Source of the DNA: Branchipolynoe longqiensis
Taxonomy: Eukaryota; Annelida; Polychaeta; Phyllodocida; Polynoidae
NCBI GenBank assembly: GCA_030323885.1
Contig: CM059203.1
Coordinates: 4,216,001 to 4,280,000 of the forward strand
Reading direction: 5' to 3'
DNA: 64,000 nucleotides
A program made the translations under genes and the position numbers. This document shows, piece by piece, positions 22,943 through 33,620 of this stretch. Every line of letters starts with the position of its first letter. Position 1 is the first letter of the stretch. The notes under the pieces are model-generated. The model had not been told where the DNA came from. It did no database searches and was given only the letters and a program-made list of their open reading frames with translations.

Positions 22943-24397
22943 TTATATGAGGCGGTACAGACCAGCTGCCCTCAAAAAAGCTAAAATGTCTTCTTGTTTA
23001 ACTTTGGTAAAAAGGTCACGCATGCTGTTTGCAGTGTAAAATTGTTGGCGCAGTGCCATAAAATCAACACAGTTTAATAAAATGTGCTTGACTGTCAGTG
23101 GGGACTGACATCCAATACATTCAGGGGGAGGGTCCCCCTTGAGCAGGAAAACATGTGTTAGCCACGAGTGGCCAATACGGCAGCGGCTAAGGACCACTTG
23201 GTCCCGCCGACCCCCCACATGAGAATGTGGTGGTTTTCCCACAGATGGTTCAATTTCTTTAAGTTTATTAATGTTTTCATCCCACTCATGTTGCCATTTG
23301 GATTTGATGTGGGTGGCTATTAGTGGTTTCAGATCAGAGTGGGGTATCAGACACGGCTCAACATCATAGTTCAGAGCCTCCTTCGCAGCCCGATCAGCTC
23401 GTTCGTTTCCCTGGATGCCGGCATGGCCAGGCACCCAACACAAATGGATGTCATATCCATCTGTTGCTAGCTGGTTCATTTTGTAAATGACCTTTGCCAC
23501 GAAAGGGTGGTCCGTTTTTAGCCCAGCAACAGCTTGCAGGCAGGAAAACGAATCGCTGTATATTACATATTCAGTGTGGTTGGACAGTTCAATGACTTCC
23601 AATGCGAGAAGGAGTGCTCGGGCTTCCGCCGTAAAAATCGAGCTCTGATCGGGCATGCGAACGCCAAATTTCTTGCCCTGGCAAACTCCAGCAGCAGCTG
23701 CCCGGCTTAGGTCTTTGGAACCATCGGTAAACATGGAGAAGTGGTCTTCAGAGTGGGTAATATGACAGTGTTCCAAAGGAGCAGTCAGGGCTCGAGTGGC
23801 CGCTTGATCTGCTCTATCATTTCCTGGGATACCCACATGACCGGGCACCCAACATAGGTGAATGTCAAATTTTGCTATTGAAAGAGAGTTTAGTTTAATG
23901 AGTACTTTAAGTAGTATTGGGTGGTCCAGTTTCCTATTGTTTAAAGCCTGAAGGCAGGAAAAAGAGTCAGTGAAAATGATGAATTTAGGACTGGCTGAGG
24001 TTTCGATGCACTCTAACGCGGGTAGGAGTGCTCGTGCCTCAGCAGTAAAGATGGAACTCTCATCTGGAATACGCGTACCTAATTCATGTCCGTGGACGAT
24101 TGCTGCCGCAGACACTCTGTTGTCTGTCTTTGACCCATCCGTGTAAACGGCTAAGTGGGAACTAAAAGCACTTCGCACATCGATAAAGCTTTCATGATAT
24201 GAAAGTGGGTGCGTTTGAGATTTCTTCGACATGGCCAGCTGGAGGATGATGTTTGGTTTCCTCAGCTGCCAGGGAGGAACATCTGAATATTGCGAGGGTG
24301 CTATATTATGTAGATTTGCTCCCAGAGCCTCCAAATGAGGCTTTATTCTGAGGCCTAATGGCTTTATGTATGTTGGCGGTGCTTCAGAGGTGTTCAT
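22943..24397 (-). CDS. chimeric LINE ORF2 C-terminal frame with two RNase H domains
   Basis: An uninterrupted 484-codon frame. It begins with the A-type linker (PPTYIKPLGLRIKPHLEALG). First RNase H (A type): VYTDGSKTDNRV, SSIFTAEARAL, FIIFTDSFSCLQAL and HLCWVPGHVGIPGNDRADQA. Second RNase H (B type) follows from MFTDGSKDLSRA through SSIFTAEARALLLALE, YVIYSDSFSCLQAV and HLCWVPGHAGIQGNERADRA. Then come the B linker and the Cys/His C-terminus ending FLRAAGLYRLI. Both domains keep the acidic and His positions expected of RNase H. The join is near 23,745 (HITHS|EDHFSMF). The annotated Met is arbitrary; the native frame would continue from RT upstream, but a frameshift near 24,400-24,650 separates them. 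Known LINEs of this group carry one RNase H. Confidence 0.85.
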   Translation of the reverse strand: MNTSEAPPTYIKPLGLRIKPHLEALGANLHNIAPSQYSDVPPWQLRKPNIILQLAMSKKSQTHPLSYHESFIDVRSAFSSHLAVYTDGSKTDNRVSAAAIVHGHELGTRIPDESSIFTAEARALLPALECIETSASPKFIIFTDSFSCLQALNNRKLDHPILLKVLIKLNSLSIAKFDIHLCWVPGHVGIPGNDRADQAATRALTAPLEHCHITHSEDHFSMFTDGSKDLSRAAAAGVCQGKKFGVRMPDQSSIFTAEARALLLALEVIELSNHTEYVIYSDSFSCLQAVAGLKTDHPFVAKVIYKMNQLATDGYDIHLCWVPGHAGIQGNERADRAAKEALNYDVEPCLIPHSDLKPLIATHIKSKWQHEWDENINKLKEIEPSVGKPPHSHVGGRRDQVVLSRCRIGHSWLTHVFLLKGDPPPECIGCQSPLTVKHILLNCVDFMALRQQFYTANSMRDLFTKVKQEDILAFLRAAGLYRLI

Positions 24398-25020
24398 ATG
24401 GTGGCATAAAAATGCACTTATATGCAGGGTTTAAAATATTTCCTTTTAATTTGACCACATATTGCATAGAGAGTTTGAGCCTTCTACTCTTAAGGGAGGG
24501 CTCTCGGCCTTCGACATAGAGGCTCTGGACGGGCGAGGTTCTACAGTACCGCCATAGTCCAATTTTGAACGTATTAATGTTATATATAATTGGAGCAGGA
24601 CAGTGCTGTCTGCTCCCCACTGTGTGTGGGCTAGAACTTTTCAAATGTCCAGTGCCTTAAGGCATCTGGACTTTAAATACTTAATATGAGGGATAAAAGA
24701 CAATTTGTTGTCAAATATGATTCCCAAGAACTTGGTCTCTTTGACAAATTTGATGGGTTCATTTCCAATTGTTAAATTAGGGTCATGGTGCAAAGTCTGT
24801 AAGAGACAAAAGTGCATGCAAACGGTCTTCGATTTGGAAAATCGAAAACCATTTTCCATTGCCCATGAGGAAAGGCTATTTATGTTTAATTGGAGTTGCC
24901 ATTCTATAGTGTTCATATTTTTACCTTTATAACATATTAAAAGGTCATCTACATAGAGACTGCAGGATACAGTGCTCTTTATGGATTTTACTATATTGTT
25001 AATTTTTTCTTTGAGGATGC
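24398..25020 (-). pseudogene. LINE-A reverse transcriptase C-terminal part
   Basis: The minus-strand frame from about 25,020 to 24,641 encodes CSLYVDDLLICYKGKNMNTI (the YVDD catalytic motif), WAMENGFRFSKSKTVCMHFC and FLGIIFDNKLSFIPHIKYLK. The frame then shifts at 24,640 into 24,384-24,644, which links to the two-RNase-H frame. Upstream of about 25,020 the sequence changes abruptly to a Gag-like gene, so RT motifs A and B are absent. The long frame extending to 25,180 runs into that unrelated sequence. Confidence 0.8.
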
Positions 25021-25775
25021 ATACACGGAGGACAGTAATATACAGTCCAGATACGGCCAGTATGTGGCACCAGACTACAAGAGTCGCAACACCGACCGTG
25101 CAGACGCTATCAACAACATGCTGACGGCAGCAGGATCGGCACTGGGCCGAAAAAGAGGTAAACTTAAGTTCCTTCCTCATCTCTATGTAATGCGTGGCAC
25201 TAAGCGGGAGTATAGAAGGTGGGGCTGGGTGAGGCGACCTGGCCCGAGTACTGTGCAGCCCTGTTCAGGATGGGGAAGGACGCGGCAGTCCCGCAGCCCT
25301 GGAAAGCTCCCATGCTGGAGCACCATCAGCAACTCATCACAATGGAAACTGTGTGGGACTGGAGCACCTGCAGGCAATGGTCCGAGCAGGTGTTCGACAT
25401 GATAGACGACGGTCGGCTCCCGTACGTGTGGGCCGACCACTACGCCATAAAAGACGTCCAGAGGGACGCTTGTGTGGTAGGGACACGGACACGGCTGACC
25501 ACCAAACAAACACAACGGGTCGCCCACACAGCAGGGAAGCCCAACTCGTACGCAACTGCTAGCATCAGCAACGCGAAAACCGAGTTCAACAAAGAGACCG
25601 AAGGTAAGCCCTGCCACATCTGGAACTGGGGCAATGACTGGCTTTACGGCATCTCATGGGCAGCAACCTGACAGTAAGGTGCATATATGTGCATGGTGTG
25701 CGAACAAGTACCACATGCCGAGATCGGGTTCTGCCATACCGTGCCGGTATCAGGCCACATGACAGGCCAAGACGA
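25021..25775 (+). pseudogene. retroelement Gag-like gene, frameshifted
   Basis: Two plus-strand frames, 25,064-25,402 and 25,219-25,671, join through a frameshift near 25,210-25,230. They give YKSRNTDRADAINNML...LPHLYVMRGTKREYRRWG, then EATWPEYCAALFRMGKD, WSEQVFDMIDDGRLPYVW, KPNSYATASI and GKPCHIWNWGND. A further shift after 25,660 exposes VHICAWCANKYHMPRSG, giving a C...C..C...H pattern reminiscent of the Cys/His finger that ends Gag in DIRS-type elements. That assignment is inference from layout. The 3' end passes directly into the first 290 bp unit. Confidence 0.5.
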
Positions 25776-28602
25776 GGAGACGCCACACATGAATGAGCTC
25801 GCCGGGTGAAGTCTCACCTAACGTCTCCACACACTTACACTGGTGCTGAGAAGAAGGTTGCTTCTTCCCCCCACAAATCATTTACTACAAATTAAAAAGA
25901 GTTTCATGCAACTGATTCGGTATATGCGTTTAAAGTAACTTAATGCTGAATGAATGAATAAATGCTTAACGGCATATCAGCACACTAAGGGCTATACAAT
26001 GCCATGAAAATGTCGTAAATCTGCCACACCGTGCCGGTATCGGGCCACATGACAGGCCAAGAAGAGGAGATGCCATACATGATGGAGCATATCGGGTTTG
26101 AGGTGTCCCCTAACGTCTCCACACACTTACACTGGTGCTGAGAAGAAGGTTGCTTCTTCCCCCCACAAATCATTTACTACAAAGTAAAAAGAGTTTCATG
26201 CAAGTGATTTGGTATATGTGGTTTAAAGTAACTTAATGCTGAATGAATGAATAAATGCTTAACGGCATATCAGCACACTAAGGGCTATACAATGCCATCA
26301 AAATGTCGTAAATCTGCCACACCGTGCCGGTATCGGGCCACATGACAGGCCAAGAAGAGGAGATGCCATACATGAATGAGCTCGCCGGGTGAGGTGTCCC
26401 CTAACGTCTCCACACACTTACACTGGTGCTGAGAAGAAGGTTGCTTCTTCCCCCCACAAATCATTTACTACAAATTAAAAAGAGTTTCATGCAACTGATT
26501 CGGTATATGCGTTTAAAGTAACTTAATGCTGAATGAATGAATAAATGCTTAACGGCATATCAGCACACTAAGGGCTATACAATGCCATCAAAATGTCTTA
26601 AATCTGCCACACCGTGCCGGTATCGGGCCACATGACAGGCCAAGAAGAGGAGACGCCATACATGAATGAGCTCGCCGGGTGAGGTTTCAACTAACGTCTC
26701 CACACACTTACACTGGTGCTGAGAAGAAGGTTGCTTCTTCCCCCCACAAATCATTTACTACAAATTAAAAAGAGTTTCATGCAACTGATTCGGTATATGC
26801 GTTTAAAGTAACTTAATGCTGAATGAATGAATAAATGCTTAACGGCATATCAGCACACTAAGGGCTATACAATGCCATCAAAATGTCTTAAATCTGCCAC
26901 ACCGTGCCGGTATCGGGCCACATGACAGGCCAAGAAGAGGAGACGCCATACATGATGGAGCATATCGGGTTTGAGGTGTCCCCTAACGTCTCCACACACT
27001 TACACTGGTGCTGAGAAGAAGGTTGCTTCTTCCCCCCACAAATCATTTACTACAAATTAAAAAGAGTTTCATGCAAGTGATTCGGTATATGCGTTTAAAG
27101 TAACTTAATGCTGAATGAATGAATAAATGCTTAACGGCATATCAGCACACTAAGGGCTATACAATGCCATCAAAATGTCTTAAATCTGCCACACCGTGCC
27201 GGTATCGGGCCACATGACAGGCCAAGAAGAGGAGACGCCACACATCAATGAGCTCGCCGGGTGAGGTTTCAACTAACGTATCCACACACTTACACTGGTG
27301 CTGAGAAGAAGGTTGCTTCTTCCCCCCACAAATCATTTACTACAAATTAAAAAGAGTTTCATGCAAGTGATTCGGTATATGCGTTTAAAGTAACTTAATG
27401 CTGAATGAATGAATAAATGCTTAACGGCATATCAGCACACTAAGGGCTATACAATGCCATCAAAATGTCTTAAATCTGCCACACCGTGCCGGTATCGGGC
27501 CACATGACATGCCAAGAAGAGGAGACGCCACACATCAATGAGCTCGCCGGGTGAGGTTTCAACTAACGTCTCCACACACTTACACTGGTGCTGAGAAGAC
27601 GGTTGCTTCTTCCCCCCACAAATCATTTACTACAAATTAAAAAGAGTTTCATGCAACTGATTCGGTATATGCGTTTAAAGTAACTTAATGCTGAATGAAT
27701 GAATAAATGCTTAACGGCATATCAGCACACTAAAGCCGTGTTTACACGGGGAATTGTGAAACGATCTAGACAAGGCGATTTATATGAGGCGTTTTTGAGG
27801 TGCGTTTACACGGGCAGAGTTTTAAAAGTGTTTTGGCGCCGGGAACCAGCAGCCTGTGGCGGCCTGTAGCCGGCAAGCACTGCTAGGTGTATAGTTTACT
27901 GCCGGGAACCAGCTGAATCGCTTCATCTATACTACCTCGCGAGGTGGTATAGATGAGGCGTTTCATATGAAGCGATTCAGCCCTAAAACGCCTCAGAGTC
28001 GCGTTTACACGGCAAATGTGTGTCGATCTAGGCAAGGCGTTTTATATGTGGCGTTTTAAATCGCCCGTGTAAACACGGCTTCAGGGCTATACAATGCCAT
28101 CAAAATGTCTTAAATCTGCCACACCATGCAGGTATCGGGCCACATGACAGGCCAAGACGAGGAGACGCCACACATCAATGAGCTCGCCGGGTGAGGTTTC
28201 AACTAACGTATCAACACACTTACACTGGTGCTGAGAAGACGGTTGCTTCTTCCCCCCACAAATCATTTACTACAAATTAAAAAGAGTTTCATGCAACTGA
28301 TTCGGTATATGCGTTTAAAGTAACTTAATGCTGAATGAATGAATAAATGCTTAACGGCATATCAGCACACTAAGGGCTATACAATGCCATCAAAATGTCT
28401 TAAATCTGCCACACCGTGCCGGTATCGGGCCACATGACAGGCCAAGAAGAGGAGACGCCATACATGATGGAGCATATCGGGTTTGAGGTGTCACCTAACG
28501 TCTCCACACACTTACACTGGTGCTGAGAAGAAGGTTGCTTCTTCCCCCCACAAATCATTTACTACAAATTAAAAAGAGTTTCATGCAAGTGATTCGGTAT
28601 AT
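25727..28602. repeat. tandem array, ~290 bp unit, block 1 (about 9 copies)
   Basis: The marker GTGCCGGTATCGGGCCACAT recurs at 25,741, 26,031, 26,324, 26,614 and 26,904, and onward at 290-293 bp. Other landmarks are CTTACACTGGTGCTGAGAAG, TTGCTTCTTCCCCCCACAAA and GCTGAATGAATGAATAAATG. Copies are nearly identical outside a ~35 bp window after the CATACATG block, which exists in several versions (GATGGAGCATATCGGGTTTG against AATGAGCTCGCCGGGTGAGG). The first copy is continuous with the Gag-like 3' end, as if the array grew from that sequence. Recurrent 60-codon frames on the minus strand are by-products of the repeat. Confidence 0.95.
27734..28080. mobile_element. 347 bp foldback MITE inserted in the 290 bp array
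   Basis: The ends are perfect 17 bp inverted repeats, AGCCGTGTTTACACGGG and its complement. Flanks are TAA (27,731-27,733) and TCA (28,081-28,083) where uninterrupted units have CACTAAGGGC, consistent with a 3 bp target duplication with one change, as in PIF/Harbinger elements. An internal palindrome around 27,925-27,960 (CATCTATAC, ACCTCGCGAGGT, GTATAGATG) sits inside a longer hairpin bounded by GAATCGCTTCAT and AAGCGATTC. No coding capacity. Confidence 0.85.
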
Positions 28603-30021
28603 GGGTCACTCTCCTGAAAACTGGTCAGCACGAGATGGGATTTTAAAACATCAATAAAAACCTTCCTACTTATTTTTTTCCTTATACTTTTCATATTCAT
28701 GTTCAGATTTGATGAAAGAAATAAGGGAAATAAAATAAAACTGTGTGCAACTTTGGTCTTTTTAGTTATGAACTGTTTTTGTACAAAAAAAAACCATTTT
28801 ACAGTCAGCCATTTGTAACATGGGTCGTAATGCTCGCATTGCGCTTGATGTGTGGAGAGGAAGAGACCCTCCCCCCGCCTGCCGCTGTCGCGCAGCATTC
28901 ACGCCTCCCCTGCCACCCGCCTCTCAGCGTTCTCCCCCGCCCTCCCCCCGGCCCGCCGCTTTCTCACCTCCCCCGACCTCGCCGTCCCCTCCTCCCTTAT
29001 AAGGCCGCCCGCCGGCCTCCCTCAGTCACTCGCCTTCCTGCCGTCCTCCCTGCTGCTCCAATCTTCTCCCCCCCCCCCACCTCGACCCTCTCCTCCCTGG
29101 ACCTCTGAGGCGGTGCATGCACACGTGCCCCGCCCCGCCCCCTCGGGCGGCCTCGAGCCCTCTCCTCCGTTTTGGTGGAGGGCTCTTCGGCGCCCCTCCC
29201 CTGAACTCTCTAAGCTTAAGGTATACCTCCGCTCCATCTGAGCCTCCTTTACCTCATCACCTTGCTTGCTTTATTCTGCTCCTCATGAGCCTCCTTACTT
29301 GCATTTCTATTGTACCTAATCTCTATGTTGCTCCTCATGAGCCTCCTTACTTGCATTCTTGTATACCTGTTTCTCTGAGGCGTACCAATAAACGCCTCTT
29401 TTCTCCACATCCGCCTCGCTTTCTTCCTTTTCGCACATCACATATGGGACGTGGTTGAATCCTTATTAACATCTTGTATTGCATTGATATATCAAACAAA
29501 ACAGTTCCCAAATCAAAGAGGAAGTATTTATTAACATGTATGCATGCTTAAATTTAAAAAAAAATTGTTTAATGTCTTCAGAAATAACATTACAAATTTC
29601 CGTCACACGTGTAACCGTGGTGTCTGGATGCCACACAAATATTGTACACTAATTATTCAGTGAATAAAGCATGGCTGGGAATTACTTTTTTTGATCAATA
29701 TAAGCACTAGATATTTCTGTATATTATGCCATGATTAATATGCTTCTAAGTATGATATTATTTAATTCTGATTAGAATATCTGTTAGCGACTGTGTGGTG
29801 TCCTAAACATGTGTACACGTTTGACAAACATGTTATACTGCCATAAAAGATATCTTATTCATGGACTACACCTTGATTTTTCATCTCATCAATTTATATT
29901 TTACATAAATGTAAAGGGGAGATTTCCAGCTTTCATTTGCAACCAAAAAATGTAAAAAATTCAAATATTAAATTTTAACTCTCCATGTGACACTTCTGGC
30001 CAGTTTTCAGGAGAGTGACCC
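28603..30021. mobile_element. TIR element 'G', copy 1, with nested insertion
   Basis: Terminal inverted repeats begin GGGTCACTCTCCTGAAAACT and run about 26 bp with one mismatch. ATAT flanks both ends (28,599-28,602 and 30,022-30,025) where an uninterrupted unit has it once, giving a 4 bp TSD. The sister copy at 50,228-51,018 has TGAT on both sides, confirming 4 bp. Without the nested GC-rich block (28,821-29,441) it is about 797 bp, close to the 791 bp sister. No transposase-like frame, so it is non-autonomous. Superfamilies making 4 bp duplications (Chapaev, Sola) are candidates, but the ends do not identify one. Confidence 0.85.
28821..29441 (+). mobile_element. GC-rich insertion resembling a solo LTR
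   Basis: This ~620 bp block is absent from the sister element (compare 50,445-50,450), so it inserted later. It is strikingly C/T-rich and carries TTATAAGG near 28,997, a pair of repeats CTCATGAGCCTCCTTACTTG (29,283 and 29,336) and AATAAA at about 29,386. TATA-like and poly(A)-signal motifs in this order fit an LTR. ACATG before and ACATC after suggest a 5 bp TSD with one change, but TG...CA ends are not clear. Pro-rich open frames here follow from the composition. Confidence 0.55.
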
Positions 30022-33000
30022 ATATGTGTTTAAAGTAACTTAATGCTGAATGAATGAATAAATGCTTAACGGCATATCAGCACACTAAGGGCTATACAAT
30101 GCCATCAAAATGTCTTAAATCTGCCACACCGTGCCGGTATCGGGCCACATGACAGGCCAAGAAGAGGAGATGCCATACATGATGGAGCATATCGGGTTTG
30201 AGGTGTCCCCTAACGTCTCCACACACTTACACTGGTGCTGAGAAGAAGGTTACTACAAATTAAAAAGAGTTTCATGCAACTGATTCGGTATATGCGTTTA
30301 AAGTAACTTAATGCTGAATGAATGAATAAATGCTTAACGGCATATCAGCACACTAAGGGCTATACAATGCCATCAAAATGTCCTAAATCTGCCACACCGT
30401 GCCGGTATCGGGCCACATGACATGCCAAGAAGAGGAGACGCCATACATGAATGAGCTCGCCGGGTGAGGTGTCCGCTAACGTCTCCACACACTTACACTG
30501 GTGCTGAGAAGAAGGTTGCTTCTTCCCCCCACAAATCATTTACTACAAATTAAAAAGAGTTTCATGCAACTGATTCGGTATATGCGTTTAAGTAACTTAA
30601 TGCTGAATGAATGAATAAATGCTTAACGGCATATCAGCACACTAAGGGCTATACAATGCCATCAAAATGTCGTAAATCTGCCACACCGTGCCGGTATCGG
30701 GCCACATGACAGGCCAAGAAGAGGAGACGCCATACATGATTGAGCACACCGGGTGAGGTTTCACCTAACGTCTCCACACACTTACACTGGTGCTGAGAAG
30801 AAGGTTGCTTCTTCCCCCCACAAATCATTTACTACAAATTAAAAAGAGTTTCATGCAACTGATTCGGTATATGCGTTTAAAGTAACTTAATGCTGAATGA
30901 ATGAATAAATGCTTAACGGCATATCAGCACACTAAGGGCTATACAATGCCATCAAAATGTCTTAAATCTGCCACACCGTGCCGGTATCGGGCCACATGAC
31001 AGGCCAAGACGAGGAGACGCCATACATGAATGAGCTCGCCGGGTGAGGTTTCACCTGACGTCTCCACACACTTACACTGGTGCTGAGAAGAAGGTTGCTT
31101 CTTCCCCCCACAAATCATTTACTACAAATTAAAAAGAGTTTCATGCAACTGATTCGGTATATGCGTTTAAAGTAACTTAATGCTGAATGAATGAATAAAT
31201 GCTTAACGGCATATCAGCACACTAAGGGCTATACAATGCCATCAAAATGTCTTAAATCTGCCACACCGTGCCGGTATCGGGCCACATGACAGGCCAAGAA
31301 GAGGAGACGCCATACATGAATGAGCTCGCCGGGTGAGGTGTCCCCTAACGTCTCCACACACTTACACTGGTGCTGAGAAGAAGGTTGCTTCTTCCCCCCA
31401 CAAATCATTTACTACAAATTAAAAAGAGTTTCATGCAACTGATTCGGTATGTGCGTTTAAAGTAACTTAATGCTGAATGAATGAATAAATGCTTAACGGC
31501 ATATCAGCACACTAAGGGCTATACAATGCCATCAAAATGTCTTAAATCTGCCACACCGTGCCGGTATCGGGCCACATGACAGGCCAAGAAGAAAGGAGAC
31601 GCCATACATGATGGAGCATATCGGGTTTGAGGTGTCCCCTAACGTCTCCACACACTTACACTGGTGCTGAGAAGAAGGTTGCTTCCCCCACAAACATTTA
31701 CTACAAATTAAAAAGAGTTTCATGCAACTGATTCGGTATATGCGTTTAAAGTAACTTAATGCTGAATGAATGAATAAATGCTTAACGGCATATCAGCACA
31801 CTAAGGGCTATACAATGCCATCAAAATGTCTTAAATCTGCCACACCATGCAGGTATCGGGCCACATGACAGGCCAAGACGAGGAGACGCCACACATCAAT
31901 GAGCTCGCCGGGTGAGGTTTCACCTAACGTCTCCACACACTTACACTGGTGCTGAGAAGACGGTTGCTTCTTCCCCCCACAAATCATTTACTACAAATTA
32001 AAAAGAGTTTCATGCAACTGATTCGGTATATGCGTTTAAAGTAACTTAATGCTGAATGAATGAATAAATGCTTAACGGCATATCAGCACACTAAGGGCTA
32101 TACAATGCCATCAAAATGTCGTAAATCTGCCACACCGTGCCGGTATCGGGCCACATGACATGCCAAGAAGAGGAGACGCCATACATGAATGAGCTCGCCG
32201 GGTGAGGTGTCACCTAACGTCTCCACACACTTACACTGGTGCTGAGAAGAAGGTTGCTTCTTCCCCCCACAAATCATTTACTACAAATTAAAAAGAGTTT
32301 CATGCAACTGATTCGGTATATGCGTTTAAAGTAACTTAATGCTGAATGAATGAATAAATGCTTAACGGCATATCAGCACACTAAGGGCTATACAATGCCA
32401 TCAAAATGTCGTAAATCTGCCACACCGTGCCGGTATCGGGCCACATGACAGGCCAAGAAGAGGAGACGCCATACATGATTGAGCATATCGGGTTTGAGGT
32501 GTCCCCTAACGTCTCCACACACTTACACTGGTGCTGAGAAGAAGGTTGCTTCTTCCCCCCACAAATCATTTACTACAAATTAAAAAGAGTTTCATGCAAC
32601 TGATTCGGTATATGCGTTTAAAGTAACTTAATGCTGAATGAATGAATAAATGCTTAACGGCATATCAGCACACTAAGGGCTATACAATGCCATCAAAATG
32701 TCTTAAATCTGCCACACCGTGCCGGTATCGGGCCACATGACAGGCCAAGAAGAGGAGACGCCACACATCAATGAGCTCGCCGGGTGAGGTTTCAACTAAC
32801 GTATCAACACACTTACACTGGTGCTGAGAAGACGGTTGCTTCTTCCCCCCACAAATCATTTACTACAAATTAAAAAGAGTTTCATGCAACTGATTCGGTA
32901 TATGCGTTTAAAGTAACTTAATGCTGAATGAATGAATAAATGCTTAACGGCATATCAGCACACTAAGGGCTATACAATGCCATCAAAATGTCGTAAATCT

Positions 33001-33620
33001 GCCACACCGTGCCGGTATCGGGCCACATGACAGGCCAAGACGAGGAGACGCCACACATCAATGAGCTCGCCGGGTGAGGTTTCAACTAACGTATCCACAC
33101 ACTTACACTGGTGCTGAGAAGACGGTTGCTTCTTCCCCCCACAAATCATTTACTACAAATTAAAAAGAGTTTCATGCAACTGATTCGGTATATGCGTTTA
33201 AAGTAACTTAATGCTGAATGAATGAATAAATGCTTAACGGCATATCAGCACACTAAGGGCTATACAATGCCATCAAAATGTCTTAAATCTGCCACACCGT
33301 GCCGGTATCGGGCCACATGACAGGCCAAGAAGAGGAGACGCCATACATGAATGAGCTCGCCGGGTGAGGTGTCCCCTAACGTCTCCACACACTTACACTG
33401 GTGCTGAGAAGAAGGTTGCTTCTTCCCCCCACAAATCATTTACTACAAATTAAAAAGAGTTTCATGCAAGTGATTCGGTATATGCGTTTAAAGTAACTTA
33501 ATGCTGAATGAATGAATAAATGCTTAACGGCATATCAGCACACTAAGGGCTATACAATGCCATCAAAATGTCTTAAATCTGCCACACCGTGCCGGTATCG
33601 GGCCACATGACAGGCCAAGA
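30022..33620. repeat. tandem array, ~290 bp unit, block 2 (about 13 copies)
   Basis: Continues block 1 in phase across the TIR element. Markers fall at about 30,131, 30,399, 30,688, 30,978, 31,268, 31,558, 31,847, 32,137, 32,427, 32,719, 33,009, 33,299 and 33,589. The first unit has a ~20 bp deletion after GAGAAGAAGGTT. It ends in mid-unit at AGGCCAAGA, joined to a LINE (TTGA)n tail. The variable window near the CATACATG block again switches between versions from copy to copy. Confidence 0.95.

Noticed and set aside
28820..29241. Proline-rich open frames of 113-129 codons as a gene
   Set aside because: Three overlapping frames are open together because the DNA is C/T-rich and stop-poor; the block behaves as a nested repeat insertion.
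25985..32569. Recurrent 62-codon minus-strand frames in the 290 bp array as peptides
   Set aside because: Present only in some units depending on one or two bases; the frame is not conserved across units and no start context or homology is visible.
6363..33620. The tandem arrays as CRISPR-like repeats
   Set aside because: Units are 290-473 bp and homogeneous along their whole length, with no repeat/spacer alternation. The host is eukaryotic.
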